64,000 nucleotides of DNA from Globodera rostochiensis. Taxonomy: Eukaryota; Nematoda; Chromadorea; Rhabditida; Heteroderidae. Position 1 is the stretch's first letter, and each line of letters begins with the position of its first letter. Location: NCBI GenBank assembly GCA_018350325.1, contig JAEVLN010000001.1, forward strand, positions 609,501 through 673,500, given 5' to 3'. Below, piece by piece: positions 35,673 through 50,355 of this stretch. Both the position numbers and the translations under genes were made by a program. The notes beneath the pieces were generated by a model. It was not told the origin of the DNA and did no database searches. It saw only the letters and a list, made by a program, of their open reading frames with translations.

Positions 35673-36483
35673 GGCGACATGAAGTTTGGGCACCGGGAAG
35701 TTTGGGCACCAGGAAATTTGGGCACCAGAAGTTTGGGCACCGGGAAGTTTGGGCACCACAATACAAATTAAATAAAAATAAATAAATAAAAAAAGCATTT
35801 ACACTTGAATGTTCTGTACATATTGCATGAAATTTAATTTTCGACAAAGTATTGAGTTCAGATATAAATTTTTTTAATGAATGTTGGAAAGGAATATGTG
35901 TATATCATATCAGGGATTTTAAGGATGAAAGAAGGTCAGTTGTTGGTGTGCCGCGTTATTACTTTTTTAGGTCATTTTGCGGAATTCTCAAAAAGCCCTC
36001 TGGTGAGAAAACCGAATCCAGACCGGGGCAATAATTGACTCTAAACTTAACCGATTCAGACTTTCTAAACCCGTTCAACAGGTCTTGTCGAGATGAAGTT
36101 ACTCCCCGGTCGGATTCGGTCCGTACGCCAAAGCAGCACAAGTGATTGCCCCTCAAAACATACATTTGCAGAAAGTATTTCAAACCCTCATTGCATATAA
36201 AGAAACTCACTTTAACCCATAATGGGTTTGAATATGCTTTCGATAAAAGCTCCAAAGTATTTAATGAGAGTCTAAAATGGCAAAATTTTGAAATTTTATT
36301 TTTTAATGATATATTGCGGTGCCCAAACTTCCCGATGCCCAAACTTCCTGGTGCCCAAACTTCCCGATGCCCAAACTTCCTGGTGCCCAAACTTCCTGGT
36401 GCCCAAACTTCCCGATGCCCAAACTTCCTGGTGCCCAAACTTCCTGGTGCCCAAACTTCCCGGTGCCCAAACTTCCCCCCGCC
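35673..36483. mobile_element. Foldback-type element with inverted 16-bp repeat arrays and 8-bp target duplication
   Basis: The left arm (35681-35758) holds five copies of a unit like GAAGTTTGGGCACCGG. The right arm (36319-36478) holds ten copies of the same unit on the opposite strand. The extreme ends GGCGACATGAAGTTTGGG and, inverted, GGCGGGGGGAAGTTTGGG match at the tip. The sequence AATTTATC flanks the element directly at 35665-35672 and 36484-36491. The 560-bp interior is AT-rich and encodes no recognised protein. An 8-bp duplication is typical of hAT- or P-type transposases and of some foldback elements, so this is probably a non-autonomous element. Confidence 0.85.
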
Positions 36484-37381
36484 AATTTATCGCATTATTT
36501 AAAAGTCATTTTAAATTCGTTACGCCAAAATATTAATTAAACATTTTGTCCCACATAATTGCAATTTCCGGTCCCGAAGCGGCATTTTCTACGGGAACGG
36601 GAAAAAAACGGGATTCCCGTCCCGTTAAATTTGAAACCCCGTTCCCATTCACGTAGATTTTATTTTACCGGACTCTACTTAAAATAGTATGTACCAAAAA
36701 TCCCCAAAATATGGGCCAAGAACCCCAAAAAGTGCCAAAATAGGGACTAATCAAAAAAGCTGCCTGCACTAATTTGTAAGTTTGTTAAACACCGCCTTCA
36801 TAAGACGATTCGAAGGCCCCGAAATATGCTGAAAATGGAGTAGCCCACACAAAAGACCGCTAAGCTCTGCGACTTTCTGATGAGCTGAGGGAGGATGCAC
36901 TAGAGCTGCTCGAGAGTCTCGAGTCGAGAAGATGACCGTTTTTATTTACTTAAATATTGAAAAGGCTTGAAAAAACTCTTGAATATCGGAAATTAGATTT
37001 ATCCAAATCGCGCTACAGTACCCCCAATGGACGATGATCCCTTTGTTTCTCAGAATTTTTTTTTAAAGCCTAATATAGCTGACCGGACCATACAGTATAA
37101 GGATTTTAAAATCTAGACAAATTGTATCAAGATTTACTTTCGCAAAATTATAAGTTTTAAAGGTTGTGTTCACAGGAAAGAGACGGTATCCCAGAGAATT
37201 AGCAATTATAGAACAATAAACGGTCCTCAAAATGTTGGAATGGAAGAGCAATTAAACAATTAAATAAAAGCTTTGATCGGAAGGTTTTAAATCTGTGCAG
37301 AATATAAAATAATAAAAATTTGGAAAATGATTTGATGGGTTTTATCGGTCGTTTGTCAATTCGAATTGCACGCGTAACTTC
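36484..37381. other. AT-rich spacer with a possible palindromic repeat
   Basis: It contains an inverted word pair CGGGAACGGG / CCCGTCCCGTT around 36590-36650 and otherwise AT-rich DNA. No gene was recognised. It separates the foldback element from the 3' end of the Clc-like gene. Confidence 0.4.
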
Positions 37382-38703
37382 TCACAGATATTTGTCAGCA
37401 AGGCACACCATTAACGCCCCAACGATCGAATTTGCAAATGCAACAATGGCGGCGCCACAACCCATGTAAAAGGAGTGGCCGACGTGGTTGCCGTCCTTAA
37501 CCCCCAACCATTAATTATTCTTTAATGAGGGCTAATTTGCAAGAGAATTCCTTCCTACCGTTTCGAGTTTATCGATGAAGTTTCGAAATTCGCCAGTGCT
37601 GTCAAACTGTTTCTCTTTCATCATCGCTAAAGTGAAAAGCGTTCGTCCGGACTCCGAATGTCCTGCATCGAAAGCCTTACGGATGTATTGTTGGTTCTTT
37701 ATGTAAAAAACGGCGAGTGCCAAAGCCAAAAACAGTCCGGTGAAGGCCGGCCAGCCCAGGCAAAGGTTTCATCACATGGGAATGGCAACAGCACGCGCAG
37801 AAAGTCACCAAGTTCCAGATGAACGCGAGACAAGCCAATGCCAACGCAACGATCATGGCTCCAACCACAATTTTCTCCCAATCCGGTTTGTTCTGGAAGT
37901 GAAGGAGGACAAATGTTGCCTTTGGAAGTGTTTGTTCTCACCAGAAACCACTGTTTGCACATCTCCACCAGTTGCTGTTGGTTGTTGGCCTGCTGAACTG
38001 GCTCGTTTTCGGATGATGAGCTGCTGTTAACTCCCATCGTTGAGCCTTTGCAGAACATCAGCCCCATGTTGACCGTTGGATTGTCAGCAAAATCCTTTAC
38101 AACTCCGGTAGTATTCGACGACTTCAGTTTTCGCCATCCTTCAAATAAATGATTTTTGAAAATACCCATCCTTCCCCCCCCCCGAACCCCTAAAGGGTTG
38201 ACAAGTCCGGTTAAACTGGCCCCCGGGTCACCGGCCATAGCCTACTCTACCCATCCTACTGTATACTCCATTGGTCTGCTGCTGGGCCCCTAAAGGCGAA
38301 CGTACCGTAACTCTCAATGTTTATATAATTTAAATTACAACTATGCACCGAGAAATGGCTCTTCTTAAGAATGGCTTTTTTGATCAATTTCCTTTTCATT
38401 AATATTAATTAGAATTAAAGCTTTTTCGTTTTTAAATTTTATTTATGAAAAATAACCCAAAACGCCCAAAATATATGTTCCAAAAAATTCAAATCGATCC
38501 AAGTCATAAAAAGACTGGGTGGGACCGAAAAAGGCTGCTAATCATCATTATCCTAAAGCAGCTTTTCAACATTTCGTTGCGCAGCGGAGAACATTATCAG
38601 GACATTTGTACTCACCGTCAGTGAACATCGACACGCTGATCAGAGCGATCGTGACAAGCGCAAGTCCCCCGTAAATTATTTGTCCCAGACGAGAAAGGCA
38701 CAT
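37382..38703 (-). CDS. Clc-like (claudin-type) tetraspan membrane protein
   Basis: The start MCLSRLGQIIYGGLALVTIA, then LISVSMFTDG, is membrane segment 1. It is followed by GWRKLK and an extracellular loop with two cysteines (GLMFCKG; EMCKQWF). KIVVGAMIVALALACLAFIW is segment 2, ending in CACCC. FTGLFLALALAVFYIKN is segment 3. The last exon (GHSFYMGCGAAIVAFANSIV, then GALMVCLADKYL) is segment 4, stop at 37382. Topology and wording fit the nematode Clc-like/PMP22-claudin family, which acts at cell membranes and junctions. A GGCCGGCC at 37745-37752 breaks the frame just before segment 3; removing one GGCC would restore GLAFTGLFLA. This may be an assembly error or a disabled allele. Confidence 0.78.
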
Positions 38704-39089
38704 TTCTTACGATACAATTCAACACAACTCGGTTAAAATCGAATGGGAATCGGCGAAATTTTGTAGCAGTGATTATTACAAATTTCCTGAAAGGCAATTC
38801 TTAAAAATGGGATAAAATATTAGAAATGTTTTTGATTGCCAAAATCAATTAAATGCCTAGAAAAAGGGAGAAAAGCCAAGCCGATCGCCCACGCACCTCG
38901 ACTAACCAATACCAAACTAAACGCGCGCATCGAAAGCGGGAAGAAAACAAATGATCGACCGACCGACCCGAGACACATCCAACGCCTCCCCCCCCCCCTC
39001 ACATTCACCCCCACCCCCTCCCCTCCCCTCACATTCACCCTCCCTCCCCCCCCCCCCCCCCCTACGAGGGAGGGGAGGAGAGAATGGAG

Positions 39090-39120
<31 letters not shown>

Positions 39121-40108
39121 ATTATGGAAAAGCCCAAAAGGGGGGGGGAGGGCATTTCTATTTATTCATTATTCATTTCGGGCAGGAAGAATAATCAAAG
39201 GAGGGAACCTCCTGCCCTCCCCCCCCCCCGCCCCCGCCCCAACGTCCATTGACGTGACAAACCATCAGCAAAACGATTATTCATCACACCGGTAACAATG
39301 AATGGTTGATGGTTACTCATCAGTGCACGTCCCCCCCCCCCATTCTTTTCTCCCCTCCGGTGTAGCAAATGATTACCGCCAAAATTCCCCCCCCCCTTTT
39401 GTTTCAAAAGAATTGTTGGAAACTTTGGGAAAGAATAAAAATGCAAAAAGTGAGACAGAAATCGTTTTTTGACACCCTTGAAGGCATGTTTTGACAAATC
39501 ACGGGTACAAATTGCCCAATTAAAGCTCATTTTATATTGTGGTCGGGTTAGCGATCTTTCCCTCTCATACACGAGAAGTGGGCGAATTCTGTTCGCGGAG
39601 TAGGCCAAAATCGGAGAATCGCCGACATTCTGCCGATTGTTCGCCGAGTAAATTCAAAAAAACTAAGAAACTACCTAGAATCTCATTGACGACGATTATC
39701 AAACCCAGGGGCGTTCTCTATCTCAACAATTGCTTTTTCTTTGCGAATTTCCAAATTTTGTTTTTTGATTGTCCCTTTCTTAAAAATGTTTTATCGATGT
39801 TGATGACAGTCATCTGTTTTGTGTTACTCGGCGGTGTCGTTTTTGAAGTGCTTGAATAGAGCAAATTTAAAATTTTCTTTTGATCCTTGATTACCGCACG
39901 CACATTAAATGAACAAATAAAAGAATTATGGCTTCTTTTAAGAAGTAAGAACAAACGAAAGTAATATCATAAGTGAAACTTGCAAATGAAAAATACAACA
40001 TCACTCACACTAAATGTTGGACATGACGAGGGGCCGCGGTTCATTCTGATCCCCCGTCCCCTCCCCCTCTCCATCAAACCCCCCCCCCCCCGTCCCTATT
40101 GGGTGTGA
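38704..40108. other. Spacer rich in C and G homopolymers
   Basis: This stretch lies between two minus-strand genes. It contains poly-C runs near 38988-38998, 39046-39062, 39218-39230, 39330-39340 and 39388-39396. A poly-G run at 39090-39114 is close to the long poly-C at 39046-39062. The 111- to 138-codon frames here are made of these runs and are not genes. Confidence 0.6.
39046..39116. repeat. C-run and G-run facing each other
   Basis: About 17 C are followed within 30 bp by a run of about 23 G on the same strand. This can fold into a G:C hairpin or a quadruplex/i-motif. It may be unstable or mis-assembled in length. Confidence 0.7.
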
Positions 40109-42813
<2,705 letters not shown>

Positions 42814-43307
42814 GACTTTGCCGCTTAGCCATCCAGCCAACAATAAAGGGGGCTAGAAGTACGTGACGAAGCCAAACGATGAACACCATATGAAGAATAT
42901 AAATAAATGTCCAAATGTAAAATATAAAATACATGAAAAAAAGCCAAAAATAAGGCAGACATTAAGCTAACTTTTGAGAGATTGGGACATTAATAAAGGA
43001 ATTTACATTAATTATTCAACGGGGCAGTCGCAGAAATTGCAAACAAATGGAGCACAGTCAAATACTACCCGACTTGGACTTGCAAATATGTGGGAAGTAG
43101 AACAAACAAAGTTTAATGGAACGGCGTTCGTTAATACACAATAGAATAAATGGATAAAAGATTGGACATGCCGAGTTCTTATGGCACTAAGTGCCGAAGG
43201 GGAGTCGGAATTTGTTTAAACAGATACAATATACAATTAAATATTTTGGCCTCTCAATCAAAAATATTTTTCACAAAGTCCCGCGGTGTCTGTAGCTGTG
43301 CTGAGCA
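42814..43307. other. Spacer between the PABIR-like gene and the flavoprotein
   Basis: AT-rich. A short hydrophobic frame on the minus strand (MVFIVWLRHVLLAPFIVGWM, about 42800-42890) could be a leader exon, but I could not link it. No repeat was seen. Confidence 0.35.
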
Positions 43308-45527
43308 TTACGACATTTTACCATTCGTATTGTCTTTGATGGCTTCCTCTCCCTTTACCCCAACGGAGGTCAATGGGTCATTTCGAGAAGGGCACAAAAC
43401 CGGCAAAAGCCCAAACCCGGTCGGTTTACACGTAGAATTGCTGTTGTGGTCAGAATTTGTCAAAAGCTGAGAGGTTGAACAGTTCGACGACGTCCCATCG
43501 GATGAACAGGTCGAATGTGGTGGAGGCGGAGGAAAGAGCGATGTAGAGGAATGATCCTTAAGGGCGAGAATGTTATTGTATATGGAAAATTGGCAATATT
43601 ACATTATCAACGCCATACTGCGAGCTCTCGGGAGTGTTGGCTCGGGAGGAGAAAGTTGTTGAAGAATTGGCATCAATGAACATTGAGCTGGAGCAAAAGG
43701 AAGACATCAGCGGGTTGTCACGAGGTTCGTCCTCTTCCTCGCCCATGTTTTCTTCCTCTTGTCCATGGAAGGAAGATGGCGGAAAACTGCAAAATGAAGT
43801 TTCGAGAAAATGCCTCCAAAAAGCGAGTTACTGTGTCAAGTTGGGGTCAACAAGGAATCTGGCGGAGTGCAAAGGGCCAAACCGGGCACTCAAATTCGAA
43901 ACCGCGGAATACGACGGATTGGAAGCAGAAAAAAAGTCGGCCCTGTGGAAAAAGAAATATCAAAAAAAAACATTTAAGCTGTTGAGTAAGCACATGGAGG
44001 AAGAGGAGGAGGAAGACAGCAGCGGAGACTGCTGAGGAAGTAAATTGGTGGTCGGGTCCCGGACCAATGGGGAAGAATTCGAATTGTTTTTCGGCGTCGT
44101 ACATTGTCTTTTTGGGGCGGGCGTCGAGTGGGAAAAGGAGCTAAAAAATGGAATGTTACTAAAAAAATATTTCATATTTAAAGACCTCGCTGACCCTTCT
44201 CCATCACTTTCCAGACCAGAAACGTTTCCATTGCCGCAGTTACCATTTGAACTTCCGGTGTAACGCCGTTTTGCAATTTGGCGGACTGCAATTGGACTCA
44301 TACTTCTAAAAAATGTTATTAATTTTTCTTAATATTCCCTTTAATAAAAATGATAAAATTTGCATTTATCACAACACGAAACATTTTTTTTCTAAATGCT
44401 CGAGAATGACCTCATCCGGTGCATCGATGGACTGCTAGCCGGGGTGGGGCTCGGACTCGGTGAATATGCCAAATTGCTTCGGACGACCTGTTGTGCGGAC
44501 GGAGAATAACATTGCTGAATGTTGAGGAAAGAAATTATGAGTCGAAAGTTGTCAATTCCAACCTTTTGCCCATCCACACAGCCTCTACTCGGTGACGGCG
44601 ACGAACTTTGTGGAAGAAATGCACTGGTGAATATGGAAATTGGCTCAGTCAGCGATTTGGCTCTTTTGCGTTCTTCGAATAATTTGTCGTCCTAAATTCG
44701 TAAAAAATGCCGAAAATTAGTGTCGTATATCGATGACGCACAAGGCAAAAATCCTCAAATCCCATCGCCACTTGTTGAGCCGACTTCATCAATTTTTCAT
44801 GTGCTGCCTCTGTTTCAACAAATTTTTTCTCTGAAATGCAATCCGATTCACGACGTATTGAGGCGAGTCGGCTTCTTGGAGGTATCAATCTCGACCCGGC
44901 GTTCGAAGGCGAATTAGGACGACTTTGTTGCTTAAAGTTCGTACATTTTACTCAAAATTCACCAAAAGTTTTGCACTTTTTTCGGCTGATTCGGTGTAAT
45001 AAATTCGGAATTTGGTGATGGAAAGTGTTCAACCACAGTAGGCTTGGGCTTCAACACTTGCGCATTTGTTAAATCCGATGGAAATGTGCTGGTAAAATTT
45101 GGCAGGACTTTGATGGGACTGCTGGACGACGAATATTCTTGTGAACTGTATTTCCGTTTCATACCAATTATTGAGTGTCGAACTGGAGACTGATGGTCAG
45201 TTCCAAAAGAAAACTTAAAATGTTGCAAATTAAAAACCGTTTGGGAATAACTTTTTTATAATCTAAAAGTCAGTGCAGACCCCGGCATGAAGTTATCTAT
45301 TCATTGGTTATCAACAACAAATGTCGTCTATTATAAACCTGGAATAAATTTGTCTGAGTTGGTGGCACTGAAGTCGCGGTGCCTTTTCTTTTGCGCTCGA
45401 AATCAGCAGCAGAAGCAGACAAAGTTCTTCCAAGAAACATAACGCCTTTAATTTGTCCAGAACTTTGACAACTTTCATCTTTCTCTTTAGCATTGGGCTC
45501 CGATTGTGAAGATTCCTCAGCATTCAT
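43308..45527 (-). CDS. PABIR/FAM122-like PP2A-B55 inhibitor
   Basis: Middle exons read IPPRSRLASIRRESD, then ETEAAHEKLMKSAQQVAMGF then EDFCLDDK. This parallels the FAM122 helix that binds PP2A-B55. Next come SLTEPISIFTSAFLP, SSSPSPSRGCVDGQKV, YSPSPSPTPASSPSMHRMRS and SMSPIAVRQIAKRRYTGSS, again in FAM122 order with SP-rich sites suited to CDK control. Serine-rich C-terminal exons (SSFCSSSMFIDANSS; RANTPESSQYGV) run to a stop at 43308. The N-terminal part (45527 down to about 44960) is charged and low-complexity (MKRKYSSQEYSSSSSPIKVL). An in-frame upstream exon may extend the start beyond 45527. The family assignment rests on pattern rather than long identity. Confidence 0.65.
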
Positions 45528-46365
45528 GAAATTGCGCTTATTTATATAATCAATTAATGAGCATTCATTGAAAAGATCCTAAAAACGAAATTTCCATAAT
45601 TTATTTGTTCTTTCTTCAGGCTAAAATTATGCCGACACGCGCGGCAGAGAAGTTTTTGGAAAATTTAGGTTTAATATCCGAGTCAATTCTTAAATTTGGT
45701 TCTGTAAAAGCAGTGCGGTACGTTTAAGTACGTTTGAGGGACGTTTGAGTACAGTCGTTTGAGGGCAGACGTTTGGGTACAGGAGGGCAGACGTTTGAGG
45801 GCAGACGTTTGGGTACAGTCGTTTGAGGCCTCAAGTTTCATCCGCCAATTTCATGTTTTCGCCGATTCCATGAATTTCCGCAGTGGACATTTCAATTTAC
45901 AGTATTTAAACTGAATAAATTAATTAAGAATTTTCAAAACTATGCAATTCGAGCTTCGTGACGGGTATTTAGTTCAATTTTCTGCACATGCAACGAAAAG
46001 AGAAATTAGGTAATATCGGGAAATCCGGTTGGGGAGTCCGGTAGGTATTACCGGGTATTCAAATTTTGTTTGTTAAAGTCCCAATCCAGGGCCTCGCCTA
46101 TTATTCGAACGTTTACCAATATTCAAATAATACGCCGACATATACATAATTAACCTTTTTTTCGTCTGTTCATTTAGTATGTAATTTGCAGTAAAGTCGC
46201 GCATTAGCAAAACCCGAAAATACCCGGGAAACGAAGCGCCGTCATTTTTGCCGTCTGCATAATTTTCACCTGCTGAATTTTGAGGGACCAATTGGAAGTA
46301 ATTATTGCAAGCGATGAATGCCGACGGCGAAGCCCCGGCGGGGGGGGGGGGCTACAGTTCCCCAG
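45528..46365. other. Spacer with ACGTTTGAG-type tandem words
   Basis: At 45715-45830 the words ACGTTTGAGGG, ACGTTTGGGTACAG and GTCGTTTGAGG repeat irregularly on one strand. The rest is AT-rich. A minus-strand frame at 46073-46291 has no known motif. Confidence 0.45.
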
Positions 46366-46680
46366 TCCCCCTGGGGTGCAATCATAGATGGTTAAATAAC
46401 CACGATTCACGGTTATTTAACTACGAAATCCGTACACGTGGTTAGGTAACCATGAGTTCATACCATTTGGGAAAATTGCGTTGAGCTTTGAGATGAATGG
46501 CCCTTTTGATCAGGGTTAGATTACCTCATAAGAAGCTGGTTAACCATGAGCTAATGGTTAAATTTCAAATTTTTTATGATGCGGGTTCGTGGTTAACTAA
46601 CCAGGTCATTCATTAACCATGGTTATTAACTCATTTACCTATGGATAATTCCGTTCTTATGATTCCACCCCTGGAGGGAA
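46366..46680. mobile_element. MITE-like element with internal GGTTA palindromes
   Basis: The left end CTGGGGTGCAATCATAG and the inverted right end CAGGGGTGGAATCATAAG match closely. Inside, GGTTAAATAACC and GGTTATTTAACT face each other (46389-46425), and several GGTTAACC-like words follow up to 46620. The tip resembles hAT-type ends (CAGGGGTG). No target duplication was found. Confidence 0.5.
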
Positions 46681-48607
46681 ATCCGACCCGTCCATAATTG
46701 TCCTCCCTCCACCACAGAGAATTTTTGTGCCCATTCATTCTCAAATGCCATTCCTTTACGTTGCCGTGTCAAATTGGAATTTTTTGTCCAGAAAATAATC
46801 TTTGTTTTTGGCGGTTTCGCTTTTACCCAATCGCAAAAAAACTAAGGGAATTTCTTAACTTATTTTATAAATTGCCCGTGCCCTCGAGGGCTTCTTTTAA
46901 TTTGTAAGAGTGACAACAATGTTAATTTTAATTAAATTATTCAGCGGACATTTTGACTTCGCCGTCCTCGAAAGGTCAGACAGAAGATTAAGGGCAAGAA
47001 AATGAAGACAATTTGAAAAATTAATTGCTTTTGAAGGGCAAAAGTAAAGTGCAAAACTGAGGGCGGGGGCCAAAGAAAGGCGATTTAATTCGAATGGATG
47101 GACACTGCCCGGGGCATTATCCAAATTACAAATTACCCCCCCCCCCCCGAGGCACCTAAAATTACCCCCCCCCCCCGAGGCGATGCCATCCCATCCCCAA
47201 AAAATCGACTTTCTCACTTCACCTGCGCTTATCTTTTTTTGTTTTGTTTTCCATCCATTCCCCGAAACGACTCTGCAAAATCGCGCGGATTTTGTTCTCT
47301 TTGTCCGTCCGTCCCCTCACAGAGTGCTCTTTGCCCGGGCATTCATTTATTCGTCGTTCATTTCACGCGAACAAAATCAACCCCCGGGGGGGGGGGGGGG
47401 GGAGGGAGTGAAATTTGAGTCGGGTGGGAGGGGGTCGATTCTGAAAGGGCGGGGGGGGGGGGTGAAAGGGAAATGAAAAAGTTCGGACGTATGGATTCTC
47501 TAAAAAAACGGCAGTTGTCGTCACCCTTTTCTTTAAAGGGGGGACCTTTCCCCCCGGGGGGTGACAATTCCTTTGTCCGTCCGTTTCATCTTTTAGTCAC
47601 TCCCACAACAAAATGTCCTCCTTTTGTCTTTCCTCACCGGTCACTGTTTAATTTTCCCCCAAAACTTTACTTTTTATTCCAATTTGGACGCTGCAAAAGA
47701 TGTCTTAAAATAAGGGAAGGGAAGGGAACATTTCTGGACAAAATGCAGACAAATTTGGACATCTCAGCGACACAAATTGTTTTTTAAGCGAAAATGGAAA
47801 TACCTTTCCCTTTCAGCAAACATTTGCTTCTCGATAAATAACGGCCCCCCCCCCCCTCGAATGGTTATGGCGTTAGTTAATGTAATTTTTCCGCATTCTC
47901 CCACCCCCCCCCCCCCCCCGGGGGACACATATTTCTTTTTTGCCTCCTCTCGGTCCTTCCCTTTCTCGTCCCATTACATAATTTGGCATGGTCTTTCCAG
48001 ACCCACCACCTTCTGAAAAAGCAGCATCTTGTCGCCCTTAGGGGCGAGGGGTTTCTCGGGGCATTCTCTTCTCCCCCCCCCCCTTTGGGCATTCCCCCCC
48101 CCCCGGCATTCTCCCCCCCCCCTTCCCTTGTATTACCTTAAATGTAGCGCAGCAGCAGAAGAGAGAGTTCTGCATAAGTTGAGATTTGAGTGTGCCATTT
48201 AAAGCCATAAGGCCATTTTTTGATTGCCCCACCTTTTCACCCACCCAATCTTTGTTCTTTACATTTGTGCCGACTTTTGTGTATTTTTACTCGGCCTCAA
48301 AAAGGGAATTTGGAGAATATTTGTGTTTTGTCACTCTAACGCAATTTGCAAACATTTCTCACTTCCACCCATTTGCCCTCACCATCCATCCGCGCAAATC
48401 CCATTACCCAACCCCCCCCCCTGTCGCTCCATTTCCATATTCCCCCCCCCCTCCCCGACGTACCCAAAAGCTCTGCATCCCCAACCCCTCAAATTTGTGC
48501 CTTTGTCCATTCGGAGGTGTCGAAAAGGGTTTTCCCACCCGGCCCAACCAAGCAATTTACTTCCATCGCATCAGCAGTTTATCCGTTCTTTGTACGAAAG
48601 TGTGGAC
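46681..48607. other. Repeat-rich spacer with many C/G runs
   Basis: Runs of C or G of 9-20 bases occur near 47139, 47168, 47385-47402, 47448, 47847, 47905, 48073, 48093 and 48113. One segment (ATTACC followed by C-run and GAGGC) occurs twice in a row at 47132-47180. No protein-coding gene could be read. Confidence 0.5.
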
Positions 48608-49897
48608 ACTCCCCCACCCCCGCCCCCTCTCCCCCCCCCCCCTCTCTTTCCTCCCCCCTTCCCCCCCCCCCCTCTTCCCCCCCCCTCTTCCCCCTCCCCC
48701 TCTCCCCCCCCCTCTTCCCCCCCCCCTCTTTCCCCTCTCCCCTCTCCCCCCACCCTCCCCCCTCTTCCCCCCTCCCCCCTCTTCCCCCCTCTCCCCCCCC
48801 TCTCCCCCCTCTCCCCCCACCCTCCCCCCCTCTTCCCCCCTCCCCCCTCTTCCCCCCTCTCCCCCCCTCTCCCCCCTCTCCCCCCCCTCTTCCCCCCCCT
48901 CTTCCCCCTCTCCCCCCACCCTCCCCCCCTCTTCCCCCTCCCCCTCTTTCCCCCCTCTCCCCCCGCCTCTTCCCCCCTCCCCCCTCTTCCCCCCTCTCCC
49001 CCCCTCTCTTCCCTCCCCCCTCTTCCCCCCTCGCCCCCCCCCCCTCTCCCCCCCTCTCTTCCCTCCCCCCTTCCCCCCCCCTCTTCCCCCCTCTTCCCCC
49101 CCCCTCCCCCCTCTTCCCCCCTCCCCCCTCTTCCCTCCTCCCCCCTTCCCCCCCTTCCCCCCCCTCTTCCCCCCCCCTCTTCCCCCCCCTCTCCCCCCCC
49201 CCCCTCTTCCCCCCCCTTCTCTCCCCCCCTCTTCCCCCCCCCCTCTTCCCCCCCTCTCTCCCCCCCTCTTCCCCCCTCCCCCCTCTTCCCCCCTCTCCCC
49301 CCCTCTCTTCCCTCCCCCCTCCCCCCCCCCCCTCTCCCCCCCCTCTTCCCCCCCCTCCCCCCTTCCCCCCTCTCCCCCCCTCTCTTCCCCCCCCTCTTCC
49401 CCCCCCCCCCCCCCCCCCCCTCTTCCCCCCTCCCCCCTCTCCCCCCTCTCCCCCCCCTCTTCCCTCCCCCCCCCCCCCCCCTCTTCCCCCCCTCTTCCCC
49501 CCCTCTTCCCCCCCTCCCCCCCTCTCTCCCCCCCTCTTCCCCCCCCTCTTCCCCCCCCTCTTCCCCCCCCCTCCCCTCCCCCCTCTCCCCCCCTCTCTTC
49601 CTCCCCCGTCCCCCCCCCCCTCTCCCCCCCCCCTCTTCCCCCCTCCCCCCTCTTCCCCCCTCTCCCCCCCCTCTTCCCCCCCTCCCCCCTCTTCCCCCCT
49701 CTCCCCCCCTCTTCCCCCCTCCCCCCCTCTTCCCCCTCTCCCCCCCTCTCTTCCCTCCCCCTCTTCCCCCCTCTCCCCCCCCCCTCTCCCCCCACCCCTC
49801 CCCCCTCTTCCCCCCTCCCCCCCCTCTTCCCCCCCTCTCCCCCCCCCTCTCCCCCCACCCTCCCCCCCTCTTCCCCCCTCTCCCACCCACCCTCTCA
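48608..49897 (+). repeat. 1.29-kb near-pure C/T tract
   Basis: The plus strand is almost entirely C and T, built of variable units such as CCCCCCTCTT and CCCCCCTC with rare A (CCCACCCTCC). Reading frames are open in all three plus frames (up to 688 codons) and on the minus strand purely because the tract lacks stop codons. It lies about 460 bp upstream of the GPCR start codon. Such polypurine/polypyrimidine DNA can adopt triplex, i-motif or quadruplex forms. Confidence 0.97.
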
Positions 49898-50355
49898 TAT
49901 CCATCCCATCTCCGTCCTTCCGACCCGCCCGTCGATGTCACTTCTTCCCATTCCCATTGCCAGCCCAGCCCAACGCCTCTCCACAACCTTTTTAGCGGCG
50001 ATGAGACATTGTCGAGTGGGAAGCACCTCTCTCGAGGACCCATTCGGGATGAGTCTTCCGTTTTCACGTCAGCACTCATCAAAAATGAAGTTTTGGAAGG
50101 GGGGGGGGCGAAGAGGCACATGGAGGGGGGAGGGGGGGGGGGACATTTTGCAACTTTTGATGGATTGTGGCGGTCCGTCCGCCTCGTCCATTTCCATCCT
50201 CCAGCGATGTTTAATTGTACCAAATTAGCCGCAAAGGAAATTAATTATATAAAGCTTTATATCATTTATGAATGTACTAATTCAAATTGAGTCAATCAAT
50301 TTGGGATTTCGCACCAACTTAGCCCAATCACTCCCTTTTTTGCCATTCTTCTCAA
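49898..50355. other. 5' flank of the GPCR gene
   Basis: Mixed sequence with two poly-G runs (50099-50107 and 50132-50141). No exon could be assigned; it may contain 5' UTR. Confidence 0.4.

Noticed and set aside
36146..36540. Frames rich in AQTSRCPNFLVPKLPG
   Set aside because: They are translations of the 16-bp unit in the foldback arm.
43634..44035. 133-codon plus-strand frame ending in a Glu run
   Set aside because: It is antisense to the serine-rich exons of the PABIR-like gene, which have splice sites and family motifs.
48186..50290. Open frames of 433-688 codons on both strands
   Set aside because: They consist of Pro/Ser/Leu or Gly/Arg/Glu only because the C/T tract lacks stop codons; all frames are open at once.
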